From: Lineus longissimus
Lineage: Eukaryota > Nemertea > Pilidiophora > Heteronemertea > Lineidae
DNA length: 64,000 nt
Direction: 5' to 3'
NCBI RefSeq assembly: GCF_910592395.1
Contig: NC_088310.1
Coordinates: 1,681,501 to 1,745,500 of the forward strand
Part shown: one piece after another, positions 48,464-61,100 of the stretch
Position numbering within the stretch: position 1 is the first letter of the stretch
Layout: every line of letters starts with the position of its first letter
Notes under the pieces: generated by a model
Told to the model about the DNA's origin: nothing
What the model saw: the letters and a program-made list of their open reading frames with translations, nothing else
The model's database searches: none
Made by a program: the position numbers and the translations under genes

Positions 48464-51400
48464 ATGAGTATCAGGGGACTGTGGATACTCACTTTGCCTG
48501 GAAAAACTGCAGGAAAAGTAATTTTCTCTAGGTTTGTTGACAGTTTTGTGAAAATTAGAAAATATACAGGGTGTTTCAAAAATGCTTGTAAACCAAAAAC
48601 CAAAAAATCTGCTGATAACATATATATATAATTTTTACAAAAGTCCTGGCCTGGTGAGCTGGCGAGAACATCTTTGCGGCAAAGCTGACTCAACTAGCAA
48701 AGCCAAGGGGATAGCAGAGTCTGTTTTTCTAAACAATTTGATATTTTTCAGATTCTTTCCAACTATTGAAAGAAAAACGAGAATCCTTGAAGGGGATCAA
48801 TTTGTCGCCGTCCCTGATGACCAAGAATTTGGAGAGGCACTTTATGGAGAACTTGGCTGGAAGAACAAGTCAGACAAGTTTGTGGAATCACGTGACACGT
48901 GTCGGAAGTCGGAGAGAAAACCTGTCTATGAAATCAGCACAGCGGCCGGGAGACTCTGGCCCTTAGTAGTGATTGAGCAGGTGTGTCTAGAGCGGTGTGA
49001 TTGACCTAAATTCTATTTCAAGCTTGATAGTTTACTACCAGTTCGTGTACATTGATGTTTTTAAAAGACAGGAAATAAACTTACTTGTTCTTTGTTCATT
49101 TCAGTTTGGTCTCATATTTTGCTGTTTGCCAGCAGTGGAAAAAAATGGCAGAGAGCAGTCATCACTTATTCAATTGTGAGTACCCTACAATGTTATCATG
49201 AGCAAAATGGAAGCCAATCTCATTTTGTAATAGTAGGAACTCTTTGGTCACCATGAAAGCGGTCAAGTTTCATCCATTGAGGGAGTCCTCGACTTTTAAT
49301 AGCTTCAGTGGATTTATTTTCTAATAACCAATCTTCTTTCTTTTCTGTAGCCCTGGAATTCCAGTTGCATTCAGTCTGCTCCTGACCATGATGGATTTCC
49401 TAGGACCATGTCCTGGTATTGATGAAGTAAGTCCGCATTTTCTTCTCCATTTCTGATATGCCTGTGGTTACCAATGCATCTCAAAGAAAGTCAATGTCAC
49501 CTGTCAACGATTGTGCCTTTTAGATCATGTGCTGAAAGTTTTGATTTAATAAGGAGAAAACACTTCCCTGGCATTTGTCTCCAACACCAGTTGAGCAACT
49601 AGGCCTATCAGACTCTTTCATCTATATTTCAGAACTTCGATAAATTTCCTCAACTGCACCTGTTCCTAAGCCAGGCTGCACCATTTGGGACTCCGGTTGA
49701 TCAGAGCCTTGCCTCTGTTGATGCCAAACTGCACAGTAAGCTGCCTGTTGTCACTACAAATCAAAAGGTACAAATGTATTTGTCTTCATCTTGTTACCAA
49801 TATCTTGTCTTTAGAACTTGCAAATATAGAATTATGGCCTCTGATTTCCATCTGTCAGTGTTGATTAGCTGGTTGTGCCATACGTGCCATTGTGCCATAT
49901 CTCAGTCTGGTGACTTGTGTGTCATATCCAGTTACATGTTTCTGGCCCTTTGTTTCAGCAACCAGCCTGGAAACCTATCCTTCACAAGGGAAAGGGCATC
50001 CTCTACTTCACAATCACAGAAAATATGAGAACAGTTCAGGTAAATATGGAGAGTGCATGTATGTAATTCCTGCAGTTCTTTCAGGCCGCGTTCAAAAAAT
50101 CCAAATGTGTAAGACTTAAGAACTATGGATAACAGCATAAAACCTCATGCAGGGCAACTATCAAATTGTATTTATCTTGGAGCACATCTTGACCAACTGG
50201 CAACCAAACATCCTCCACTGCTGAACTGTTGGAATTTGAAAAAATGATATGTAATACTGAGTCTGTTTGTTTTCAGTATGACAGTCCTAACATTCCAGAT
50301 GTCTATGAGGTGTATGGCACAGTGTCTGGTCGTAGCACCTTAGAAGGCCTGACCCCTGACATAACGCTCACTCTAGGATACCAGCAAGACTCCTTACATA
50401 TTCCTGTGGATGATATCGTGGTCAATCCTTGTGTGCAACACTGTGATATTCAAACTTTGTCTAAAGGTACGTCGTATTTAAGGCAGTGATTCTACTCTTT
50501 CTAGATATTCTACTCTGTGTTCGTTGTTTATCCTCAAAAGTGAGACAAGTGGTTGGGTCAACTTCTCTGTATCCCCCTCTATATCCCTCGAACATGTCTT
50601 TACCATGTAACAAAGCATTGTCTCAATTACAGGTGCTAATGTTTCTTCAATGATGAAACCTCATTCTGCCAACCCACACAAAATCAGATTTACACCTCCA
50701 TTGGAATCAATAGCTTTGTGTCATTACACAGCCCGTCCCGTGCCAGACCTGCCAATCAAGGGATTCTATCAAATGAAGGTAACAGGGCATTTTTGAAAGA
50801 ATAGAACTACTGATTTATTTGGTGTGTTTTGTGATAATAATTGTGAGAAATTATTCATGTCTAGCTGGTTTCAGTCACTCAAAGCACTTCACATTATTCC
50901 CCCTATAGCTATTGGCCTGTACAATCACAATTCAAGACACTTTACTCCGATTGTCACATCCTTTGATTGTAAAACATGAGATTACATACACATGAACTTG
51001 GTGTCGTTGTCAGGGCAAGCAAAAGATCCCTTTCGAGTGATAAACGGGGCAGCCACCTGTATTTTAATGCACTATAGATGCTCGCTGAAGTGAGCACAGA
51101 GAGAGAGTACATGTACATGCCCAAAACCTTTGGTATTTCAGGGCGAGACTACTGTTGATCTGTTAGTGCAGTTGCGGCTGAATGATAAAGTGAAAAACAG
51201 CTTTGAGTACTGCGAACTGCAGATGCCATTCTTTCATAGGTAAGGACCGGTGTAGATATGGTCTGATAAAATCAGTACTATAGTTTGAGGTTCAGGGTTC
51301 TGTGTTTGAGCCCTTCCAAACCTTACTCTCCATGCTCCTTGTCTCTCTTGAGTCTCTGCTGAATATTGTTTGAGCCAACTTAAACATCAACAATAGCAAT

Positions 51401-52474
51401 GTTATCCTGTGAGGGACTTCAATGAGAGCACAACAGATCAGTCTGACATGGAGTACTTAGATGTCATCCTACCTTACATGTGTACTTCCTATTACAGAGG
51501 TCCGATCATCGATTATGAAGCTTCCCCAAACCATGGCCAGTGTTTGTTGTCACCTGATAAGAAGATCCTGGTTTGGAATATAGGTGTGTCTTTATCTTAC
51601 TCTGCAAAGCTTAACACCTGCAACCGTGTCATTCTCCAAGTGGACTCGCAAACAACCAACAAATTTCAACAAGAAAGTACATTGTGCAATCAAAATGAGG
51701 CACGAGTTGCTTGTGGACAATGCTTCTTCTTTTGAAAAGGGAGTGATATATTTAATAGTGAAAACCAAGCAGGAGATCAAGTTCAGTTCCAGTGGTTACA
51801 AATGAACTATACAGTCTTTATCGTCTTTGGTTGCAGGTCAGAAGTTTCCGTCCCGATCATTAGAAATCTTACTGAAAGCTTCTGTCAGATTCAAGGAGTA
51901 TTCTTTCAATGAATCTAACTATGCGGATGAACAGTTTTGTGTTGGACAGAATGCCTTTGCACAGGTGAGCCTCCATTTCAGCTTGATTTCAAACATCATC
52001 AGTTTGATACCTGGCACTGACACTATATGATTGAAGACAGAGTGACTATGCAATGATTGCATTGATTGAATTATGCACTGAACATCCATGCACTGTCTTG
52101 CTCATGTTATCGGTCTCGATTCACACAGAATATGTTGATCTCTTGCAGTTATTCTTCAAAATTGAGGACTACACACTGTCAGGATCTTGGATTGATCCGA
52201 AGTCTATAGTGATATCACCGCCTACGAAACATAAGGTGACATTTGGTAAGTAGATGTGCATTTGACAGTTGCTCCTTCCCTTAAATTCTGAGAATTGCCA
52301 TGTTTTCATAACAATTTAGAAGATATTCGTTGTACCTGAAAACCTATTTCATCTCATCTCATTTTGTTTTGTTTTCTTGCAGTTCGTGAATTCCTGAGCC
52401 TGGATTACAAGATTTGGAACTCTCACGGTGATGCCCAGATGGCCTTTCCTCCTCCTCGGTACCTTCTATCATGA
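48464..52474 (+). CDS. AP5M1: AP-5 adaptor complex subunit mu-1 (MuD)
   Basis: This is the medium subunit of the fifth adaptor complex, which works with SPG11/SPG15 in retrieval from late endosomes and lysosomes. Thirteen exons: 48464..48531, 48752..48980, 49105..49175, 49351..49426, 49633..49767, 49959..50039, 50277..50466, 50633..50778, 51142..51239, 51498..51583, 51837..51964, 52149..52245, 52383..52474. They sum to 1,497 bases, 498 residues (human 490). The N terminus MSIRGLWILTLPG... and DKFVESRDTC identify the longin-like part. The mu-homology domain starts near residue 210 (QPAWKPILHKGKG) and includes IRFTPPLESIALCHYTA, GFYQMK, NSFEYCELQMPFF, RGPIIDYEASPNHG, GQKFPSRSLEI and the C-terminal DYKIWNSHGDA. 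The real start is preceded by a short upstream frame. Confidence 0.96.
50875..51120. repeat. Dispersed repeat fragment in an AP5M1 intron
   Basis: The segment starts CTCAAAGCACTTCACATTAT and runs through GATCCCTTTCGAGTGATAAA. Its head resembles the CTCAAAGCGC motif of the repeat at 59,303-59,350. This pattern, with a TATAGGGCGC...CTCAAAGCGC core, recurs in marine invertebrate genomes as an interspersed element. Assignment is by eye. Confidence 0.45.
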
Positions 52475-52597
52475 ACGGCTGCCAGGACATGTATTCATAG
52501 GTGCTATTGTAAATGTCGAACCCTCCTTCCTGCGAGACAAAGACTTGAAGTCTGACCTATCCTGATCAGTTAATCAAAAGTAGAATGGTATTGTCTG

Positions 52598-52603
52598 AAT
52601 AAA
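52598..52603 (+). terminator. AP5M1 polyadenylation signal
   Basis: This AATAAA lies 124 bases after the stop codon. It is the first hexamer downstream and well placed for a short 3' UTR. Confidence 0.65.
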
Positions 52604-53157
52604 GACAACATATTCTCAGGCTTTGTACAAGACATCCCTTGAAAACCTGGTTTCTTCAGGAGTATTTTGAAAAATCATGTTATAATAGTTGCCATGTCTG
52701 ACCAAAGGGAGGGTCCAGGATTGTACAGTGATAAAGATTTTAAATTGGTATTAATCCATATTTTATATTTTGTACAATTCTGTTTGTTGCAAATTGTTAC
52801 ATGTATGTAATGCTCCTGTAAATGGTGTACATATTTTCGATGACTTGAATTCATTTAAAAGAATATATCTGTTATTCTCAAATATGTCTAGTATCGTTAG
52901 TCTGTTTTCATCCCTCAGCAATGAGTTGGCGGGCTGTTTTTGATTGGATGTGACGTTGTCTTAGAATTGCCTTTGATCTCAACTGGATATCACTCGGACC
53001 TGAATAGTCACATCCAAGAAGGGATGGCAGAGTTCGACTGCCCATTGAGGCCGACAATTCACAACAGAACTGAGTGATCTTCCGGACCAGAAAAGATACA
53101 TAAATTAAGACAAACCAATCAATATAATCATATAACCAGAACTAGGCCATACCATAC
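52604..53157. other. Spacer between convergent AP5M1 and ISCA2
   Basis: This is about 550 bases between the polyadenylation signals of two genes pointing at each other. I see no coding exon, repeat or other element. Confidence 0.5.
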
Positions 53158-53163
53158 TTTATT
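53158..53163 (-). terminator. ISCA2 polyadenylation signal
   Basis: The minus strand reads AATAAA about 170 bases after the ISCA2 stop codon. Confidence 0.6.
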
Positions 53164-53333
53164 TGTCTAACATAGTTTATGTACAATAAGTCTTCAATTC
53201 AAACATTTTCAGAAATCTTCCCTGATCACTCAACAGGAAAACGCAGTATCTCTCCCATTTCCAAACTCTTCCTCATTTGTCTCCATTACATTCAAAGTAA
53301 TAAGGGCATAATAAGAATTCATATTCCCGTGCG

Positions 53334-54689
53334 TCACTTGAGAGAGAATGAGACGCCACAAGAGCATCCCTCCTCCGCATGAGGATTATTCACCACTTGG
53401 AAGGCTGACCTGATCAGTTCTTCCTCGAAGTCGATAGTTGAACCTTTCACCATTTCAAATGAGTCTTCATCCACTAAAACTTTGGCACCATTTTTCTCGA
53501 AAACTCTGCAAACAAATGGGAACAGTTAGAATATGTCTTTGCTGTTCGTTTGATTCACAAAGTGCAATGTAATGTCTACTACAGAAAACATTATCCCAGT
53601 GCTGAATACCAGAAGAACTGATATCAAAATGCAGTTGTCTCTTTCGATGAGATTATGCTGAACAATGCTGAGAAAGATTTGCAAGATAACCACCTGTCAT
53701 CTTCCTGAATTGTCGCATCCAAGTCAAACTTGTATTGGAATCCAGAGCACCCTCCACCTTCCACCATAAGCCTCAGGTATGGCTTCTCACTGTTGGATAC
53801 TTTCTTTAATCTCTGAAACGGGGACAAATGGTGAAATCAACATTGTATCAATACATTGTTAGTGTGAAATTTGGTGATCTTATCAAGACAGAATGGAAAA
53901 AATCTGGAGGAAAACTTGGCCTGATGGGACTTGGTTACAAGACCAGCTGTATTGAGGGGATCGAGAGCTCCAGTCAAATGAAGTCCAGATTTTTAAATGT
54001 GGACATACCTCAGCACATCTGTCAGTGACTGTTAATGATGCTCTCTGAGCTGTATCATCAGACGTGGTTTCAGGAGTAGACTGTTTCAAGACTGATGCTG
54101 TGTGGAGAGTAGCACACCGAGCCGAGAGGTATTTCAACCTGAAGTGATAAAGACATGTGTCACAGCTGAAAAATGAACCCAATGAGAAAAAGGACATTGT
54201 CCTCATTCTGATGTATCTTCAGCGATACTTTTGGGTGTATCCTAATACATTACTGACATTGACTTGGCATGGTTTCATACTTCAAGTAAAAGTACGGTAG
54301 TCGGTAGGCCTAACTAAGGAAAAAATATTATTTCCAAACAGAAAAAAAAATTCTGTTTGGAAGGCCAAGTTCAGTAAGTGATGACAACACCTTTTTATGT
54401 AACATGACAACAGCTAGAAAACAAACGTTTACGATAACATGGACACAACAGTGAAATACACTAAAAAGAGAGTTTCACTTTCACCATAGTCCATACTATT
54501 ACTACAGATTATAGTAGAATTTGACAGTTATGGTTTAGGAAAGGCTCAAAATGGACATACGCTTTTTCTTGGCATGGTATTTGTGTCGCACTAAGAACAA
54601 GACATGTTAAATATTCACCTTGAAAAGGTTACAGATGACCCCAGTTCTTTCTGAAGGCCACATCGTAAGTTCGAAAGCAGTGAAGCCAT
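53334..54689 (-). CDS. ISCA2: Mitochondrial iron-sulfur cluster assembly protein 2
   Basis: With ISCA1 and IBA57 this A-type carrier matures 4Fe-4S proteins in mitochondria. Four exons in transcript order: 54689..54619, 54138..54009, 53812..53694, 53505..53334. They sum to 492 bases, 163 residues (human 154). The first about 50 residues are rich in Arg, Ser, Leu and Thr with few acids ([28 protein letters not shown]), as expected of a mitochondrial presequence. The A-type domain follows: [20 protein letters not shown] carries the first conserved Cys, and [13 protein letters not shown] carries the CxCG pair near the C terminus. All three cluster-binding cysteines are present. The gene is divergent from the PKC gene, with start codons 436 bases apart. 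Confidence 0.96.
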
Positions 54690-55124
54690 GATTATTTTGA
54701 ATGTTGATGATGTTGTTGGACCTTTAAAGCCCCCTATGTTATATACAATAAATTTGTTTATTAACAGACATTTCAAAGATTGGATACTTTTGAACGGACC
54801 TTGATGATTTTTTCTTCTAAAATAAATGATCACTATGTTTTTCAGATGGTGTATATTGTCTCACAAGGACTAAAATTATAATGAATTGTGAATTTTGTTA
54901 TAAGCATTGGCAGTCTGCGCTTGCGCAGTTCCAAAAAGTAAAGAATTGTGGGATATATTATTAGCTTCCGTAATATATTTTTCTAATAATTTCGTCTTCT
55001 CTCCATCAAAATGGAATAAAATCCATAATTTCAACCTCTCCTACATTGATTGGAGGCAAAATGTGAAGCTCAGGAATTACTTTAATCATTCAGGATTCAT
55101 TTGAAACAATAAACATTGGATAAA
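54690..55124. promoter_or_regulatory. Divergent ISCA2/PKC promoter with NRF1-like palindrome
   Basis: TGCGCTTGCGCA at 54,916-54,927 differs at one base from the NRF1 consensus YGCGCAYGCGCR and sits in otherwise AT-rich sequence between the two start codons. NRF1 controls many nuclear genes for mitochondrial proteins, so an ISCA2 role is plausible. Whether the PKC gene shares it is unknown. Confidence 0.45.
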
Positions 55125-58100
55125 ATGGTGTTTTTCAACGGTAACCTCAAGATAAAAGTCTGCGAAGCTGTGGATCTCAGACCGACAGATTTTGCAACCA
55201 GGCATTCTGTGGGAGGGGGCAAAAATCTGCAGCTTCTTGATCCATACATTTCTCTAGACATTGATGATGTACATTTTGCTAGGACTACAACAAAAGGAAA
55301 AACATTTAAACCCATATGGAATGAAGATTTTAACACCGTTGTTAGAAACGGGACATCATTTGGCATCACAGTTTTTCACGATGCGGCGATACCACCAGAT
55401 GATTTTGTAGCAAACTGTTCACTGCCTTTTGAAGATCTAAAAAATAATGCCGATATATGGGTGAGTGTCGTCGTAAACCTGTGGTTTAGATAGTTCTTTA
55501 TGTATTACCAGAATAAATGTTAATGAAACCATCTCTGTTCAATGTTGTAAAGGTTAGAAATAATCGTGTTTATTTTTCCCAGCCTCATCCCTGGGTTTGC
55601 CATAATGAGGTCAAGGTCTTCTGCAATTATCATGTCTGCTTGCCTCTTCATCATTTCAGGTGTACTGGGTATGAATTATCTTTTAGTGCTTGATGTGCAT
55701 TTCGGTGCAACTGATAATGAAAATTAACCCACTGGAGTTGATCATCATTAGCAAGACAAATAATGGAAATGAGATAAATTGATGCTAGTTATTGGACATC
55801 AATATCTCCTATCAGATTGTTCAGCCACTCTTTTGACAGATGGGCTGTCACCTTGCACTTCTGTACACCGAGGATACCCTTGCAGCTGATCTTGATGTCT
55901 ACAATCAGTCCAAAAAAGCTGGAATTTCTCGTAGAAAATAGTACTGTCTTTAAAATGTAGACACAATTGGAGATTTAGTTAAATTTTGATTTGGTTCAAG
56001 ATTTGATGAAGAAGTGAGCAGATATTGATGTGATAAGAAAGATGTCGATATTTTTCTAAAGGTTCTGTTTTGCATTTTATGCATGATGTGCTCTCTCAAT
56101 GAACTTGCTGTTTAGTAATAGAAATGATGAATTGGAAAGAAAACCCTTTTTGTGTTTGCTTGATGAGTTAGTGTAAATATCATTTTACAATCGGTGTACT
56201 TCTTGATCTTGACTCCAGGGTGTGATGATGTGAACTTCATTGTTTTTGGTTTCCTTGTTTTACTTCTCAGATAGGAGAACCCTATTGGAAGTTCAGTAAA
56301 TCTTCGGTAGTGTTGTGTGATCCTGCATGTAACATGCTTTCACTGAAATTAGATATTACCATTTAACATCAGTTTGACTTTCTCCTTGTTACTTTCCAGG
56401 TGGATTTAGAACCAAGTGGGAAGGTTCATATCGTGTTAGACTTTGAAGGTTCGACATCGGAAGGAAAGCATGGTAAGTGTCCTGAAAATTCCTCTGTTTA
56501 GGATCGCGTTAATTGGACTGTGTTCCAAATTTTTCGAGGTCTAAATTTGATTTAGGAATGTCTCGTTCCTACAAATGTACCAGGTAAGTGTTGGAAATGT
56601 TATCCGAGATGTGTTAACCTGACTTCAGTATGATAAGAATTTCAGGAATATCGGACAGTTGGTTTGGTAAGTACTTGAACAGTACCTTGCTGTGTACTCA
56701 GTTGTATACCACTCACTGATTTCTGTTAGATATTTTCATTGGGTCACTTGAAATGGTTTTAGCCGCTTTGATATTTTAGCTGTTTTTCCACTCCACATGT
56801 GTACATGTACATTATCAAAACCAGTCAATGTAGATTTTCACTTAATGTGATTTTCTGAAAGTTTGCACTCATTCAGTTCATTGAGATGGGGAACACTTCA
56901 TATAATTTTGATATGGAATTTCATAACGTTCAACAGACTTGACATGGACAGACAGAACCTGGCTCACGATGCTTACTGATGCAAACTGAAATTGAGGCAG
57001 TCCCAACTTTGCGGACATGCCTGAATAACTCATCATCTGCTTTTCTGGTGAAAGTCTCGATAAAGCCCAGTGCACCATGTTTGTCTTTCTTGATGTACAT
57101 GCATGTGTACTGTAGCATAATGCTAACTTGCAGGCCTGCAGACTGGTCATCATCAATGTGCTTTTGATCTGAAATTGGTGCATGGGGTTAGGCGTTTTCT
57201 CTCTATTCCAATTGGTGCATGTTGGATAAAGTAGATGGATTCTTCTGTTTATTCTCATTTCTATCAATTTCTGGTGAAAATGTTTTCAAAAAACTACATT
57301 AGAAGTTGGGCATGTTCGTGTTTCATTTTCATTTGGTTCATTGGTAAGTCCAACATAAGTTTGAAACAATCTAAGTGTTCTAACATCGTTTCTAAAACAA
57401 CCGACCTTGTGTGAAATGAATCATGGGCACATGCTGACAAATGTCAGATATTTATATGTGTTTGGCATGTTTGGTTAAAAAAGTTTTACCCCAGTATGAA
57501 TAAAGAAAAGTCAAGTATGTAGTGCTCAGTAAGGCTCGCTGGGAAATCTCTTCTAATACACAGTACCGGCCCAGATATTGCAGGATTCACCTCAGCATTT
57601 TGGGCACTGTTTCTCCAGGATGATACTACTCTAGTAACCGCTGTCCCACAGGCAATTGAAAAGGTCATTGACACTAAAGACAGGCAGTGGCGGGCATTAT
57701 TTCTTCAACCTTTACTCACTAAGTCCATTTCTCATGTAAAGCATGTACATTTTTATGTTGGCCAGTAGATTAGCACCATTTAGCAATAAAAAATTCACAC
57801 TTGGCTTTTACAATGTCTTTCAGCTGTGGCAGCTGCGGCCGAAGTAGCGGGTCAGTATAGTTTCAATTCTAACTTTTACGCATGAGGAAGAGAAAGGATG
57901 CACCGTTGCTATATCCTTCATTGCCGAGACTCGTTTTGAGTTTGTGATGATACTATCATTTACTAATTACTTTGTAAACAAGATGAGGAACAATGTTCGC
58001 CATTGCGCTGTCAAGTGTCAGAGTCTGAGTGATAACTGAATAAAGAGATTGTCAATGTTAAAACATTCTATTCCTGTAGCATCAGTTCAACCACATTTAT

Positions 58101-61100
58101 ATGTAGATCAGCAAGTCTTAAAATCAAGTGGTCGGTGTCTGTCATTGACACCAAACCTTGGTCTGACAAGTACCTTTTTAATCACACCTCATAATACCTG
58201 CAAATTCTTACTATCATCACATACTATCAGGCATGGAATGAGTGGTGTCTGACATTTTGAGTTGACGAAATCACATTTTTAAACTTAGTACTTGTACTGT
58301 TGTTGCTTAGCTTGAATTCAGCTTGGGACCGGTCAGCTTCTCAGAGGAATTAGCAACCAATGGTATTTTGGCTTGTGCAATTGCAGTGACACATGTAATG
58401 AGATTGAGTACATACCAAAAAAATTGCATACAACATGTATAATTGGTGGAGTATTTTGTCCTGTTTTGCTGTGTCAATATCATCATTCATCACCCATTGC
58501 CTGTTTAGGCTAATCATTCAAATGATATACCCTATTATGCGGAAAAAAAGAAGTTGTATCATTCATTACTGTTGAGAGCAAACTGAAAGTAAAGGATAGG
58601 CTATTAGAGTCTTGTATTGGTGATGAAATGGGGGATTCATTGCGGAGCAAGTTTTAGTGTTTTACATTCAGTGCTCCACCAATTGGTCAGTTATTCTTTC
58701 AAGTAATGTCCAAGAGTTTTGAGTAATTCTGTGATAAATATTGTGATAGTTTAGGCTGTCTGTGTGAATGTTTTTTAAGCTAACATTTCACTAGTTAGTT
58801 ACAGTACTAACAACCTTAATTATGTATCCTGTTATGCTGTTTCTTGTCGTTTCTGTAGAATCACCTTTTTTGGTGAGGATAAGTTTAGCAGAATTGTAAT
58901 GTCGTCTTGTGTATAAAGTAACCAGTTAAAGTTTCATTTCATTACATTACATTCTATTTCATCCCTCCTGAGGCCATTCGAACTATCCTTACAGGGAAAT
59001 GTTTCCAAAGAACCCAGCAAACTTAGGCAGTCAGGGGGTGGTTTGTCCCTTTTGACATTTGCATTGTATACAATGATCTTCATCAAATCAGCGAACCCTT
59101 TCTTCCAAGTAGGGCAGTATGAACCAGGGAACGGTGTTCTGAGAAACAGATGGAAAGGTCCCTCATTATGTCACATCGACATATCCACCTAGAATACTAT
59201 GTCATTTTGATACAGATTGAGTCATTGACTTGATTGGCTCCCACTGATGGCTATGTTGATGATTTGGAATAATGAATGAATGAATGAATGAATGAATGAA
59301 TGTTACACTTATAGGGCGCCTTTCCGTGGTAGCACCACGCTCAAAGCGCCACCTCCCCGAAGAATCGATTAAAAAGCAGAGTTTTTAATTGTTTTTTGAA
59401 CATTGTCTCTGGCTGGGACCTCAGTTCAAGTGAAAGTTTATTCAGCAGTGAATAGTTACTATTACTCCTGTCAGGAGGATACAGATGTGGTCTTTGATGA
59501 CGTGCTGTCCTTAATAGAGAGGTGGACTGATTAGAGAGGTCAAATTGAATGGAAACGCCCAATTTGGTACCAAAACTAGTGTCCTTAATTGAGAGGTGTC
59601 CGCTAAGGGAGGTTCTACTGTACAGCAAACGTGGAAATGTTCACACCCATTTTATTTCACGGTCAAAATTTGATGTACAATGACTTTGACAACCCTGTAA
59701 CTGAGTGTGATTGGTGTATCACTTTGATCTTCTTTCCTGCTGCGATGTATATTTTCATGATTTATGTGTAAATGCTAAAAATAAAAGGCACACAAACATT
59801 CCCGTGTTTACACTTGAGAATAAGTTTAACAAAATGTTGCACTGTGGTATAAATTATCAAAAAATGTTCTGGGTCTAATCTGACTAATGGGGTCTATCAA
59901 GGTTAAAGGGTATGCCTGAAGAATGTAAGCCTTTACCTTGGAGCCATCAATTAGCCATACGCCTTACCACTGGTATGTCTATTCTACAGCTAGAAGTGGA
60001 TACATAATTCAGTGAAGGATGGATTCCATATCGACGGGATACACACTAATGTCCACTCGATAAGAATTCTCAAGTTTTTCGTAGGGCGAAAAAACTAAGG
60101 CAAAGTTGATATCAAACAAGAAGTGTTTTTTTTTAAAGAATAAAATTTGGGTATTGCAGTTGGTCTCTCGTCAGTGGCCATCATGTGATTATGATGATTG
60201 GGAGCCAGGAATGAACTGTTGTGATTTTGAATACTGGCAGTGTTGAAGGGTTTCCATGCCACTGGCCATAACCTCTGCTTGTAATCTACAGGGGCGGTCT
60301 TACTCTTTTCCAGCAGTTCCAACATTCTGTAGACATTATAGACATTTGGGTTGTTTCAAGTGTTGACATTGTTGACAAAGCATTTTGAGGTAAAAATTAG
60401 CGTAACAAAACCTAACTTTTGCCTCTTCGTGCCATACAAAGTGTTATAAGAGTCCAACCTCCGTTATTGAGGTCTAATCTATGACTTTGTTTCTTTCTTT
60501 CAAAGGTGCATCGAGCAAAGCAGGACCAGTGGCGATACCAAGTCAGTATCAAGTGTATAGCTGTTAATATGGCTTGTCATTCATTGCATTTTGTTTTCAG
60601 TCCATTTCTTCGTTTGATTTTAGACTAGAAATGCATGTGTTATTTTCCAGTCGAAGCTCCTTTTAGTGTCAAAATGTATTTAGATTAGAATGTCTTGAAA
60701 TTATTCCTCTTTATTTGTTATCACATGTGAACTGCACATACATGTTCTTTCTGGAATATGCTGTTCGAGGATTTCCAGTAAGATTCAATTGAAGAAAAAA
60801 ACAGAAAGATATCATGAATCCTTACCATGGCCATCTGGTTTGAATGTCACCAGACAAATTAGAAATGGTTGCTCTTTGAGTTTTGTTGGCCCTGAAGGGA
60901 GCAGCGGGCTACCTGTGGTTTAGTCCTGCCATTGAAGAAATTGAAAAACTAAACTTCTATGAATCAGTCAGTCACAATAAAAAAGCTATAGCATGGATTG
61001 TCGGACAGTGTTTGGTACCTGTAAATGGGCGAGGGAGGTAGCTGAAAAGACAAAACGACCTGCCTCGGAACGTTGATACATATAAAATGACATCACTGTA

